Shown here piece by piece: positions 21,546-33,376 of a stretch of 64,000 nucleotides of DNA. The stretch is taken from NCBI GenBank assembly GCA_027924645.1, contig BSBN01000860.1, forward strand, positions 3,906,001-3,970,000, given 5' to 3'. The stretch is from Cunninghamia lanceolata (taxonomy: Eukaryota; Streptophyta; Pinopsida; Cupressales; Cupressaceae). The notes under the pieces were generated by a model that worked only from the letters and a program-made list of their open reading frames with translations, was not told the origin of the DNA and did no database searches. Both the position numbers and the translations under genes were made by a program. Position 1 is the stretch's first letter, and each line of letters starts with the position of its first letter.

Positions 21546-22382
21546 TTAAAAAAATTCACTTTGTGTTGTATCTATAAAATGCTTTGGATGAGCAATTTTT
21601 TTACCATCTTCATCTTTTATTTGTATAGTGTCCCTTCTATTGGAAGAAACACGGGAGTGATCGGTCCAATATCTAATTACTTTTTGTTTTACATCCTCTG
21701 AAATTCTATCTCTCTGAGGGACTCGACAAATATTTACCCAATTATTTTTAATGTTTTCATCTAATCTATTTCTCTTCTTAATATATCTTTGAACAATTCT
21801 CCTAGATACATTTACTAATTGAGTAATTTCTTTAACTTGTCTTCTATGTGATAATTTCTTACTAGAAATTATAGTCATCAATGATCTACATGCAGCACTT
21901 AAATTAGAACTTCGACTCTTGGTTTGAATAGAATCCAATGTTGTTTGCAAGTTTTCAATTACTGTCTGATTTACGTTATTTGAAGATTTTTTCTTGTTAT
22001 CAACTTCTAACAACTCCAAAACAGAGGTCATTTCTTTTCACCTAAATAACTTTGCACATAATTGTGCTCTTCTAATTAGAGATTTATCTTCAAAAAATTC
22101 ATCCCAAATTCTTTTAGAGTGCAATTTTATTGTGCTTTCAGGTAACATATGTTCAGGTGAAATATTTTTGAAAAGAGCATCCTCATTCATCTCCATAAGA
22201 TTTTCCATTCCATGCAAAAAATTTCTATCACTACTACCAATTTCATCTTGTACTTGTTCATTAACACACCCTTCAACTTGTTCATCAATAATTTCAATGG
22301 GTTGTTCTTGACTAGATGTTCCTAGGGTTTTTTCATCTCTTTTTTGATCATACACCCTTAATCTAGTTCTTTTATTCCCCAT
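21546..22382 (-). pseudogene. Transposase copy B, N-terminal and HTH-like region
   Basis: 22,382-22,038 is open for 114 codons. After one TGA the same frame continues from 22,031 to 21,546 (161 codons). The second part holds VKEITQLVNVSRRIVQRYIKKR (HTH-like), YWTDHSRVSSNRRD and HPKHFIDTTQSEFF, matching copy A. The stop between the parts lies at nearly the same place as the stop in copy A. The sequence at the stop (TTTAG|GTGAAAAG) could instead be a splice donor. Confidence 0.65.
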
Positions 22383-22670
22383 TACAAATTGCTTGTTTTA
22401 ATTCACCTACACACACATATGCATCCTAATAAATAACTCATGAAGTTCAATTTCTACATGGTAAAATGAGTAAATAAGTTGAGAATCATGTTACATACAT
22501 TGAAAATTTGTAGCCTTTCTTGCCAAAAAAACTCCTTTTGTATGGTTTCTCCAAATGCTTGAATTGAAAAAAAAAATTAAAAATAATTTTTAACTTCTAT
22601 TGTGAAAAATTATGCTTCTTCTATTTTCTCCTTGATGCTTGAATTGAGAAAAATCATAAAAATTGAAGCC

Positions 22671-22678
22671 ATACATAC

Positions 22679-22706
<28 letters not shown>
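22671..22706. repeat. Palindromic AT microsatellite
   Basis: ATACATACAT, an (AT)n run, then GTATGTATGT. It can fold into one hairpin. Confidence 0.9.
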
Positions 22707-22709
<3 letters not shown>

Positions 22710-25700
22710 AAAAAAAAAAAAACTGCCGACAGACGGAGGTGGCCGGAATTATTTAATTTCAGGCAAGTCAATTTCGTCCCCAAATTATTTCACCCCCAAA
22801 TCGATTCACCCGAAATTGTCTATGTGGCATCTTACATGGCAGCCACCTTCTCATTTTCTCTGGTTTTTTGAAATTCTCAACTTAAACTGAATATTTCTTC
22901 AATCATCATGGATTATTTCAAAAATATAAAAAAACCCTTTTGTAGAGCTCAGAGTCTAGAATCCAAATATGATTTTTTTTAATATTTTGATTAGTTTTAA
23001 TATATATATTTTTAAATTATTGCAAGTAGATTGTTAAAATCAGAGATGACACTAATTAGAAATTAAAAAAATATATCAAAACACATCCAATTTTTTTCAA
23101 AATTATATGGTGCACTAGAGGAAAGAGTCCTCTCCAAAAGGGTATAATTGGTTTTGTGAAAATGATAAAAAAATTATACAAAATTTGACGTGGAATGAAA
23201 ACTATCAAATTTTGTAAAGTCTGACTTTAAAACAATATTACGAAGAAAATATGCATTGAAAACTAATTTTTTTTCTCCATGCACTAGATATTGAACTCCT
23301 CTATTTGGGGAAAAAAATAGGGAAAAATAAGATTGTTTGCTCTTTTTTTGTGACGTGGACTCAAAGTCACTTTTTCCTAAAATTTTGAGCAATTCAAAAT
23401 TTGCTCTTAAATTTATGAAAACATTGTCAAAATAATTTTTTAAAATTTTTAAAAAATTATAAGCATAAAATTCATCAATAGATCTACATTTCATTAGTTT
23501 ACATCATTTTGAAATTCAAAACATAAATGCCACTTTTATGAGGTCAAAGTTCAGAATTTTTTTTGCTATTGGCCGATTCCTTTATAAAGTGTGACACAGT
23601 TTGTGCTTTTACCCCTCAACCAAAGACTCAAAGGAGTCCTCCATGGTAAACCAAGATGTCAATATCTCCAATCATATGAAGATAACCATCTCTTAACAAC
23701 TGAACTGAAAATGTCAAAGAACTCTCACAACCAAGAGCTCCTCCATGACACCAACATCCACTGCAGAAGACCATCCATCACATATGATGAATCCACAATG
23801 TTGTCAAATCTCCCACTGAAACTATGATACTGAGCTATCCATGACAACAAAGTAACCATCTCCTAAATGAAGATTATCCATGGCTCCAAACCAATCAAGG
23901 AAACCCACTGTAACATCAACAACTCCCAAAAGGTCTAGTGAACCAAAATCTCCAACAAGAAGATAAAACCATCACTATCAAAAGCTAACATAGAACCATG
24001 TATCCAAGCTCTCCATGACATCATGATAAACATACTACAAGTCCCAACAACTGACTATCCAAGCACTCTAATCATCCATCCTCTTATCCCAAAGTAATCA
24101 TACCAATGCACAAATGACCATAGACAAGGCCAACTAACAAAGTCTACATAAACACTGAATCAATCTAGTGGATATAGGCAGTCTACATCTGAGTCATCCC
24201 ATTGTTGCTAAATAGGTGATCAGCCTACAAAACTACATAACTCGTAGATCCAAACAAATGTAACATGCAAACTCATCATCACACTAGTAAACTGCAAACT
24301 GAGATATCAAAGAAGACAACCTATAGACTCCAAGAATCAAACACCAAATCAACTCTAGATTTGATTTTCTAACAAGTCCACAAACGAGTACCATAGTCAA
24401 GGAACTAATCAAGCATCCAGGAGATAAGAACAATCCCCTAAAACAATACCACAACACCACCTGTAATCATGAATTGAACATTATAGCCCATACCTGTCAA
24501 TCACATACATGATCATGTCATGCCAATGCAAAAGTATAGCTGCATATCCATGACACCATAATCATCGTCATCATTGTACCTGTATTCAACTTTCACTGAA
24601 ACTAGACTCCAAGTCTCGCGTGAGTATCAACCATGTCCTCAAACTAGAAGACAACTTGTACCTATCTCCATCAAAGTCCAAACTCTGAAAAACACCTATA
24701 AACTTATATCAGGAAGCACCAAATCTGAAAACCTACTATACCATGTTGATGGTCTCATAACAACATGCACTCCCTCACGCCTGTGCCAAAAAATCCATCC
24801 GAATGCATTCGTAAATGCACTCTGAATCTCAGGCTCCTACAAGTGATCAAACAAGTACCAAACTCTCTCTACACACCAAACTAAAAATCTACATGATCCA
24901 AACTATAGTACACTGCAAAAGCTCTCCAACGCCTATCCAAAATCAAAAATTTGACTTAGTATGCAAAAGTTATGAGCATAAAATTGTACTGGAGCAATGC
25001 GGGCTTCAGACACCAAATTTTGACACAAACAACAAAATCTGATGACCAAACCTATGCCACTATGTAGTTCTCGGAGAGAGCTTTTTGACGCCTATAAGAA
25101 GTCAAAAAATTGATACATTATGTGAAAGTTATGCTCCTCAGAAGAAAAGGCACTCCTAGGGCTAAAAGTGGACCCCTGGTGGGCCCTGGTACCTATTGAC
25201 GTCATCGCTAACACAAGCATGACTATGCGTTGACTAGACATAGGTGGGTCCCACTGTGTTGATGTGGTGTATCTGGGCTGACTTCATCTTTGATAGGCGG
25301 ATTTAAAATAGTTTCAAATTTGCTTTAATTCCATCGGACCCCAAAGGCATATTAAGGAGGTTTGAATTTATTTTTAATAAAGTCCAAATACAAATGTTAA
25401 ATCGCTGTCATTGAAAAAAACTTTTCACCGCCATTTGTTAAAGAACAAAGTTTAATAAAAAATTAATGTTTAAAATCCCCATAGGGGTGTCTCCTGCCGG
25501 CGGCCAAGAATTTTTAATAAAAATTTTAAATGTTAAAAACCCCCGTGGGGGCACTTCCTCTGCTGACCGGTGGCCAACATAGGAGAAAAGGGGTGGGGCC
25601 GGTAGGGCTGACTGGTGTAGGGCTGGCGGTACCCGCCGGTACCCACTGCACCTACAATGCAGGTCTGTGGTACGGGGGGTCAGCGTACCCCCCTGCCACT

Positions 25701-25936
25701 ATTTTTTTTTATTTCAATCCTTTTTAAAAGGATTTTTCAATGCACTATATATATATATTTTTTTAATCAAAATTTTCAAACAACTATAGTGTGTAGATAA
25801 TTTTGTTTCCTCTGCAACAAGAAATCCGTACGGCGTACTTGGGAGGGATATTTTTTTGCTTTTTCTTCCTGTGACCAAAATAGGTCAAAATTTATATGAA
25901 TCTTCATCTCTTGGGCCTCCTAGACTTAATGGTGAA
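22707..25936. other. No gene supported (3.2 kb)
   Basis: Holds AT-rich DNA (22,870-23,580), then a C/A-rich stretch (23,600-24,800) with many CCATGACA and ATCCA words but no protein-like frame. A 58 bp segment occurs twice (24,921-24,978 and 25,079-25,136, sharing GACGCCTAT or AACGCCTAT and AAAGTTATG). A GC-rich patch lies at 25,480-25,690. Some of it may be the leader or LTR of decayed elements. Confidence 0.45.
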
Positions 25937-26849
25937 TGTTGGGATAAGGTGCCATTAACCTTGTAAATCCCAATATTGTATTTATTCCATTTATTATATG
26001 TAATTTGTAATTATCCATGAGGAGATGTACTAGTTTCACTGGCAAGGGTAATTTTGGAGTCACCAAAAGTTATTACGGAGTGACTTTTACTATTGGTAAA
26101 TGTAAAAACTCATGGTAAATGAGGATAGGTGTGCTCCCTTGAGGAATATACTATTTTTGGCATGTATGACAACTGTCATAATGTTTGGTGAGTGAATCTA
26201 TGACAGTTGCAAGTTGTTATAAGATTCTGTGATTCTATGACGCATATGACGGATATGTTAGTTGTATATTTAGCCCAAGGTTCCTATCTTGGAAAGATAC
26301 TCTTTTGCTGGAATCTATGACAATTATGATGCGTCATAAGATGTTGTAATAGGCCAGATTTAGTCTTGGGCACCCAACCTTTGCATGGCTATTTTTGGAC
26401 AAGTGGAAGGTGCTTGTAAGATGGCATTTAATATTTGTATGTTGGGGAATCTCATGAGAGAGAAGGTGAACGCCTAAGATGAGTTAAAAAATGTTTCTAT
26501 AAGTATTTGCCATGTATTAGTTGCTACAATACAGATTTTAAGTACTCAGGTGCTACCAGAATGTTGTCAGATAGAAGACTGGTGGAGAGAGTTGAAGTGT
26601 TGTTGTACTGTAAATCATTTTCAGATTAATACAAACATTGGGCCTCTTTCCTGTGTGAAATTTTTTACCCGAAAGGGTTTTCTCCACATTAAACATTGTG
26701 TTATGTGTTCATATTTCTGATTTTGCATTTCTGTGAAGCATAGTTTTGTTTCTATGTTACAATCTCCATTAATAACTCATAGTTAAAGATTGCAAAAATT
26801 TATATTGAATCAGATTTCCATTGAAGTATTGTTGCTTTCATTTCTAACA
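25937..26849 (+). repeat. 5' LTR of copia 1
   Basis: Starts TGTTGGGATA and ends TTTCTAACA. A TATAAGTA at 26,498-26,505 could be the promoter TATA box. Confidence 0.95.
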
Positions 26850-26851
26850 TT

Positions 26852-26864
26852 TGGTATCAGAGCC
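26852..26864 (+). promoter_or_regulatory. Primer-binding site of copia 1
   Basis: TGGTATCAGAGCC, complementary to the 3' end of initiator tRNA-Met, two bases after the LTR. Confidence 0.95.
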
Positions 26865-26956
26865 TGGCCAGCTTTGACTCTTGGGTGGTAGTGTGGAAGC
26901 TGTAGCTGTAGTGGGAGATTTGGTTGCATTTGTTTTGCAGATCTTGTGTTGTTATT

Positions 26957-28376
26957 ATGGCTGCATCCACCGTTGCATCAACCTTTCGAATGAACATTGA
27001 GAAGTTCAAAGGAACAAGGTATGAGTTGTGGAAGCTGAAAATGGAAGATTTGTTGAAAGAAAGAAACTAGTGGTTAGCTATCTAAAAAGAGAAGAAACCT
27101 GACGATGTCTCTCAAGATGAGTGGGATAGACTGGATAAGAAGGCACGGGGAACCATCCGTTTGTGTCTTTCAGATTCTATGCTACTAAATGTCGCAAAGG
27201 AAGAGACCACATACAAATTGTGGAATAGGTTGGGTGAGATCTACCAAGCCAAGAGTATGGTAAATAAACTTTATTTAAAAAGGAAGTTGTTTTCTTTGAA
27301 AATGAAAGAGGGTGAGTCAGTTGCAGAGCATTTAAATTCTTTTAATTTGTTGGTGAGTCAGCTTGATTTAGTAGATGTTGAAGTTAGTGAGGAAGATAAA
27401 TGTATCTTACTTCTTTGTTCTTTACCTGAGTCTTGGGAGGATGTTATCCTTGCTATCACTGCTAACCATGTGTAGCCAAAGTTGGATGCTCTTGTTTCAG
27501 TGCTACTGTCATAGGAATTGAGGAAGAAGAGTTTGGATAGTTTAGGGGATGCTCTCAGTGTCAGGGGAAGGTCTAAGGAAAGGGGACCTAAAGGAGATCA
27601 GAAAGGGGCTAAGGACAAGTCCAAGGGCTGGTCTAAGACTCTTGGTAAAAAGAACAAAGTTAAGTGTTTGAACTGTGATAAAAGGGGACATGTGAAGGAG
27701 TGCAGAAATCCCAAGAAATAGTGGGAGAGTGCTTCGGATAAGTCCTCGAATGCAGGTGAAGAAGTTTTACTTTCTACATGTAATCTTGTTTCTAATGATC
27801 ACTGGTTGGTTGACTCAGGATGCTCGTTTCATATGACCTCACATAAGGAATGGTTCTCCACATATGAAGAATATGATGGAGGTAATATCTACCTTGGTGA
27901 CAACTCTACATATCTGATTGTCAGGAAAGGAAAGGTATTGTTGTGTTTCAGTGATGGGAGAATTAAAATCCTCCTTGGTGTTTTGCATGTTCCTGGATTA
28001 GCTAGAAATATGATTGCAGTTTTGAAGTTGAATGATTTGGGAATGCATGCGACATTTGACAAGCATGGCTGTAGATTGGTGAGAGGGAGCTTGGTGGTAG
28101 CGAAAGGGAAGAGATTCGGGAACTTGTTTAAGCTTGAAGCCACTATAGTTTGTAATGCCTCCTATGTATCTAAGGCTACTACTGAAAATACATGTATGTT
28201 GTGGCACTGTAGATTGGGCCACACAAGCAATAATGTATTAAAAACTATTAAGAATAAAAAATTGTTGGACGGTTCTCCTATTCTGATGAACACTTTGATT
28301 TCTATGAGCATTGTGTGTTTGGTAAACAAAATAGAAAATCATTTCCTTCAAGAAGCAATAGAGCAAAAGAGAAGTT
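26957..28376 (+). pseudogene. Copia 1 gag and protease
   Basis: ATG at 26,957 (MAASTVASTFRMNIEKFKG). The gag core (YKLWNRLGEIYQAKSM, KEGESVAEHLNSFN, LLCSLPESWEDVI) is followed by a zinc knuckle CLNCDKRGHVKEC (27,668-27,706) and protease motif WLVDSGCSFHMT near 27,810. The pre-integrase part WHCRLGH follows. Stops near 27,070, 27,085, 27,473, 27,513 and 27,719 all fit CAG or CAA changed to TAG or TAA. The frame is lost near 28,290. Confidence 0.9.
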
Positions 28377-30447
28377 AGAAATTATTCATATCGATGTGTT
28401 TGAACCTGTGGATAATGAATCTATTGGAAAATCTCATTATTTTGTTACCTTCATTGATGATGTATCCATATATACATGGATTTATTTTATGAAACATAAA
28501 TATGAAGTTTTCACTAAGTTTAAGGAATTCAAAGTCTTAGTAGAGAACCAATCAAGTTTAAAGATAAAAATATTAAGATCTGACAATGGAGGAGAATATT
28601 GCTCTAAGGAATTTGATGAGTTTTGCAAGCATGTAGGTATAATCAGACAAAAGACAACTCTGTATACACCACAGCAGAATGGTGTTGCAGAAAGGATGAA
28701 CCGAACAATTATGGAAAGGGCCAAAAGTATGCTTAGTGATGTACAGTTGGATAAATGCTTTTGGATAGAGGCTGTGTGTACTGCTTGCTACTTGATTAAC
28801 AGATCTCCTTGTAAGGCTCTTGATTCGACACCTTATGAAGTGTGGACAAGTAAGAAACCTTTTGTTTCAGATTTAAGGGTTTTTGGTTGTGAGGATTTTG
28901 TTCATGTGCCTAAGGAAAAGCGATCTAAGTTGGATCCAAAGGCTAAAAAGTGTACATTCATTGGATATGGTGATAATGTGAAAGGTTATAAGCTTTGGAA
29001 TCCACTAACCCGCACGATTATCTTTTCTAAAGATGTTATTTTTAGGGAACTTAGAGCTATTTTTGAACTTGAGCAGCCAAAAGAAAAAGAAGAAAAGGTA
29101 AAGAAGGTGCACTTTGATTTAGAGCAGCAAGATGCACCTCAGGAAGAACAAAATGATGGATTGGGGGGTGAAGAAGAAGAATATTTGAGTAGTTCTGATG
29201 AAGATGAATCTGTTGTGATAGAAGAAGTTGGTATAGATGATCATGCAGAAGAACGAGTAGAGTCTCTTACTCCACCCTTAAGGAGATCCACAAGACAACG
29301 GAATCCAGTTGATAGGTATAGCCCACTAGATTTCCATTGTGTATATGCTTTATTGAGTACTAACGATGAACCTAGATCCTACAGGGAAGCTATTTCTGTA
29401 GATGATAGTGAGTCTTGGAAGCTAGCCATGCAGGAGGAGATGATGGCTTTAAACTCTTGTAATACCTGGGATCTTGTTCGTTTGCCCAAAGGAAGAAAGG
29501 CCATAGGATGTAAGTGGGTCTTCAAGAAGAAATTTGGAGCAGATGGGTCATTGGAGAAGTACAAGGCTAGACTAGTAGCCAAGGGCTACTCCCAGAGAGA
29601 GGGAGTTGATTTTGGTGAGATAACCTCTCCTGTTGTTAAATTGACTTCTATTAGATTTCTCTTATCCATTGTTGCAGCTTATGATTGGGAGATTGAGAAA
29701 ATGGATGTTAAGACTGCGTTCTTGCATGGAGATCTTGAAGAAGAAATTTATATGCAATAGCCTCCATGTTTTGAGGTAAAAGGAAAAGAACATTAGGTTT
29801 GCAGGTTAAAGAGGTCTCTTTATGGTCTAAAACAATCCCCCAAAATGTGGTATCAAAAATTTGACTCATTTGTTTTGAAATTGGGTTTTTTTAGAAATGA
29901 GGAGGATCACTGTGTTTACATTCATTGTGTTTATGATTCTATACTAGTTATTGCTTTGTATGTTGATGACATGTTGTTTTTCGGCAATACTAAGGGTATG
30001 GATAGTGAGCTTAAAGCCCAACTTTCAGGTGCATTTGAGATGAAGGATCTTGGTTCTATAAGGTATATTTTGGGAATGGAGATCAGGAGGGACAGAGTTA
30101 ACAAAAAGCTTTGGTTGTCACAAAGTAAGTATGTGAATACTATTTTGTAGAGGTTTAGTTTGCAGGACTGTAACCCAGTTAGAGTTCCTTTACCCATTGG
30201 TACTAAGCTTTCATTAGGTATGTGTCCAAAGACTAAGGATGATCTTGAGGATATGTCTAATGTGCCATATGCTAGTGTTGTAGGGAGTTTGATGTATGCA
30301 ATGGTTTGCACTAGACCAGATATTGCCCAAATAGTGGGAGTTTTGAGCAGATTTATGTCTAACCCTGGTAGACAGCATTGGAACTATGTAAAGAGGGTGT
30401 TTAAATATCTTGTAGGTACTCCTGATCATTGTTTGGTTTATTCTAGT
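28297..30447 (+). pseudogene. Copia 1 integrase and reverse transcriptase
   Basis: Follows in the next frame from DFYEHCVFGKQ. The family usually has CxxC here, so one zinc Cys has become Tyr. Integrase has IHIDVF (Asp), ILRSDNGGEY (Asp) and GVAERMNRT (Glu). An acidic linker precedes the RT (SWKLAMQEEMMALN, GCKWVFKKK, MDVKTAFLHGDLEEEIYM, the YVDDM active site at about 29,957, CTRPDI). Stops occur at 29,758, about 29,793 and 30,148. A single 481-codon open run (28,315-29,760) covers integrase and half of the RT. Confidence 0.92.
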
Positions 30448-30686
30448 ACTAATAGTACTTGTATTCATGATATTTCCATAGTCCATGTTAATGAGAATGT
30501 AGCATTTCTGGAAAAAATTGTGTATTGCTTTTTTGCCTCAACGTTTCGGATCATACTCCATGATCCATCATCAGGAAGAAAAGAGGAGAAATCAAATGAT
30601 GGATCATGGAGTATGATCTGAAATGTTGAGGCAAAAAAGCAATACATAGTTTTTTCCAGAAATGCTACATTCTCACTAATAGTACT
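30448..30686. mobile_element. Foldback (MITE-like) element inside copia 1 RNase H
   Basis: Two 82 bp inverted arms (30,490-30,571 and 30,596-30,677), differing at about five positions, flank a 24 bp spacer. AATAGTACT occurs at both sides (30,451-30,459 and 30,678-30,686), a 9 bp target duplication (12 bp if ACT is included) as made by Mutator-like transposases. A 30 bp segment (30,460-30,489) on the left is not mirrored on the right. It splits the RNase H reading frame after YSSTNST. A related half element is at 34,638-34,690. Confidence 0.85.
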
Positions 30687-31169
30687 GATAAATCTTTGGA
30701 CATACATGGTTTTGTTGATGCAGATTGGGTAGGTGACTTGGACAGTCGAAGGTCCACTAGTGGCTATGTGTTTACTTTGTTTGGAGGTGCAGTGAGTTGG
30801 ATGAGTAAGAAGCAACCCATAGTTGCTTTGTCCACTACAAAAGCAGAGTATATGTCTGCTAGTCATGTCTCTAAGGAGGCAGTTTGGTTGAGGAGACTAT
30901 GTAAAGGTATTGGTTTGGATTGTAGGATCATTTAGATTGGTTGTGATAGCCAGAGTGCCATCTGTTTGGCCAAGAATCCCATGTATCATGCTCAGACTAA
31001 GCATGTTGATGTTCAGTATCACTTTGTTCAAGAGTTGGTTGCAAATGGAGAGATTGAGCTAAAGAAGATAGACACTCAGGAGAATGTTGCAAATTCATTG
31101 ACTAAGCTTGTGAGCACATAGAAGTTTGTGTGCTACAGAGAGGCCATGGGCCTTGTTTCTAGTGCTTGA
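30687..31169 (+). pseudogene. Copia 1 RNase H, C-terminal part
   Basis: Resumes with GFVDADWVGDLDSRRSTSGY, then SKKQPIVALSTTKAEYM, one TAG, CDSQSAICLAKNP, HAQTKHVDVQYHF and the end REAMGLVSSA. These are the catalytic D, E and D motifs of copia RNase H. The foldback insertion and two or three stops make it dead. Confidence 0.9.
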
Positions 31170-31227
31170 TTATTTTCATTTGATTTCCTATGGGTTGATT
31201 TACAATGTATAATGTCAAGTGGGATAA

Positions 31228-32139
31228 TGTTGGGATAAGGTGCCATTAACCTTGTAAATCTCAATATTGTATTTATTCCATTTATTATATGTAATTTGTA
31301 GTTATCCATGAGGAGATGTACTAGTTTCACTGGCAAGGGTAATTTTAGAGTCATTATTACAGAGTGACTTTTACTATTGTCAAATGTAAAAACTCATGGT
31401 AAATGAGGATAGGCATGCTCCCTTGACAAATATATTATTTTTGGCATGTATGACAACTGTCATAATGTTTGGTGAGTGAATCTATGACAGCTGCAAGTTG
31501 TCATAAGATTCTGTGATTCTATGATGCATATGACAGATATGTTAGTTGTATATTTGCTATATTTAGTCCAAGGTTCCTATCTTGGAAAGATACTCTTTTG
31601 CTAGAATCTATGATGGTTATGATGCGTCATAAGATGCTGTAAGAGGCCAGATTTAGTCTTGGGCACCCAACCTTTGCATGGTTGTTTTTGGACAAGTGGA
31701 AGGTGCTTGTAAGATGACATTTAATATTTGTATGTTGGGGAATCTCATGAGAGAGAAGGTGAATGCCTAAGATGAGTTAAAAAAATTTATAAGTATTTTC
31801 TATGTACTAGTTGCTGCAATATAGATTTTAGGTACTCAAGTGCTGCCGGAATGCTGTCAGATTGAAGACTGGTGGAGAGAGTTGAAGTGTTGTTGTATTG
31901 TAAGTCATTTTTAGATTAATACAAACATTGGGCGTCTTTCCTATGTGGATTTTTTTACCTGAAAGAGTTTTCTCCACGTTAAACATTATGTTGTGTGTTC
32001 ATATTTTTGATTTTGCATTTCTGTGAAGCATAGTTTTGTTTCTGTGTTACAATCTCCATTAATAACACACAGTTAAAGATTGCAAAAATTTATATTGAAT
32101 CAGATTTCCATTGAAGTAGTGTTTCTTTCATTTCTAACA
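31228..32139 (+). repeat. 3' LTR of copia 1
   Basis: Same ends and length as the 5' LTR, with scattered single-base differences and one 9 bp difference near 31,555. Confidence 0.95.
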
Positions 32140-33156
32140 GACTCAATGGCGAGGTTTGTTTTGTCCTAAGAGATCATCTATGGAATTTCCTGCTCAAAAC
32201 CCTCATGAAGCTAAACCAAAAAAACCCTCTTCAGCCATGATTTTTCAATCACCAGATCTACAACATGCACACAAAATCTCCAATACCCAGAACCTCCAAT
32301 CTGTAATACAACTTGTACAAAACTGTGTCATGCCTTCAATCTTTACATGCATTGTCATGGCTTCCATTTTGCACCTGATCTACACACACAAGGGTTATAC
32401 ACATCCACGGAGCTCACACCTCCCTCAACCATGAACATGGCTCTGATACCAACTGTTAGGAATTTGCAGGTCTTATTAAACCAATTCCACATAACCCAAT
32501 AGGAGAAACAAGATGCAGAAACAACCATAATGCAAAAGATCAATGAATAAGCAACAAGGAAACACAAGATATACCCTGGGAAAATCCTTTTTAGGGAGAA
32601 ACCCAACCTCCAAAAACATCCATGCTCACATGTATTATTCAACAATGAAACATTACAATACAATCTCTGAGCCTCAATGAATACCTCTGAATCATCAAGT
32701 ACCTCCAATGCAGCCTCCATGTGTATAAGCATGAATCCACACATCACTTGCCATGCTTCACAATCTACACTTACAGGAGGGAGCTCAATACAATGACAAC
32801 CTCTCACAAAACCTTCATTCACCTACAATGAAATATCCAGCCAACCTCAAATAATAACATTATGTTTTCTTTTATAATATAAGCTCACATATTACATTGA
32901 GAAAACCATGTGCCCCAAAACCATGGGTTACACAAAACCACTTGACCCCACATTTTACTATTGGTACTAATTTTCCCAATAAATCAAATAATACAAATAA
33001 ATCCCAATGTTACAATACAACATTAAGTGGACCCAAATAATTACATAGTGTGATTAACCACACCACCTAGGTGCATCACAACTAAATAATTATTTAATTA
33101 CAACATTATAAAAATATATCAAAATATGCAATGGTGTACAACACCATATCCCAACA
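32140..33156 (-). mobile_element. Truncated minus-strand LTR element (LTR, primer site, leader)
   Basis: The LTR is 32,454-33,156 (703 bp; TGTTAGGAAT...CCCAACA on the plus strand). The primer-binding site TGGTATCAGAGCC reads on the minus strand at 32,439-32,451. About 300 bp of leader follows down to copia 1. The rest was lost or lies beyond copia 1, but I could not follow it at 25.9 kb. The superfamily is unclear; the LTR size and tRNA-Met site fit copia. Confidence 0.75.
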
Positions 33157-33376
33157 GTGGGCTCATTTTCCTCCATAGACAACGACGATGAGATTGGGAG
33201 CAAAATGGGTATCCATTTCCAAAGCCCCTACCAACATATTTCCGACCTCATTTCTAGTTGTTTTTTTGCACCTGTCACCTCCTCCCACCAACTCTTCATT
33301 TCTGAAGACCTCCAAGTTGGTTTAATACTTGCCTTTTATGTATTTTTTTTTATGATTGTAGGTTTAAATTTATAAA
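33157..33376. other. Flank of the truncated LTR element
   Basis: A 72-codon plus frame (33,157-33,375) exists but has no recognisable motif. I would not call it a gene. Confidence 0.3.

Larger units (their letters stand above)
19227..22382 (-). pseudogene. DDE/DDD-type transposase gene, copy B (whole locus)
   Basis: Same family and domain order as copy A, at clearly lower similarity. The N-terminal exon starts at 22,382 (MGNKRTRLRVYDQ). The HTH-like region, Cys-rich part, the three catalytic motifs, the CFCxxC segment and the C-terminal domain follow. Introns can be placed at 19,616-19,728, 20,038-20,160, about 20,290-20,400 and about 20,557-20,690. It has more stops and at least two frame changes, so it is inactive. 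Both copies point the same way and are separated by the gypsy element, but their divergence argues against a recent local duplication. Confidence 0.7.
25937..32139 (+). mobile_element. Ty1/copia retrotransposon 1
   Basis: LTRs 25,937-26,849 (913 bp) and 31,228-32,139 (912 bp), both TGTTGGGATAAGG...TTTCTAACA. A primer-binding site follows the 5' LTR. Gag, protease, integrase, RT and RNase H come in copia order in one polyprotein. It is disabled by about ten stops, one frameshift near 28,290 and a foldback insertion in RNase H. No 5 bp target duplication is visible. Instead a 14 bp imperfect repeat (GACTTAATGGTGAA at 25,923; GACTCAATGGCGAG at 32,140) flanks it. Confidence 0.95.

Noticed and set aside
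1..22900. Terminal inverted repeats and target duplications for the two transposase copies
   Set aside because: Looked for around 1-1070, 4300-5640, 18,000-19,200 and 22,400-23,600; no convincing matching pair by eye, so no ends are claimed.
25530..25727. 65-codon Gly/Pro-rich frame
   Set aside because: Lies in a GC-rich patch with no start context, homologue or neighbour support.
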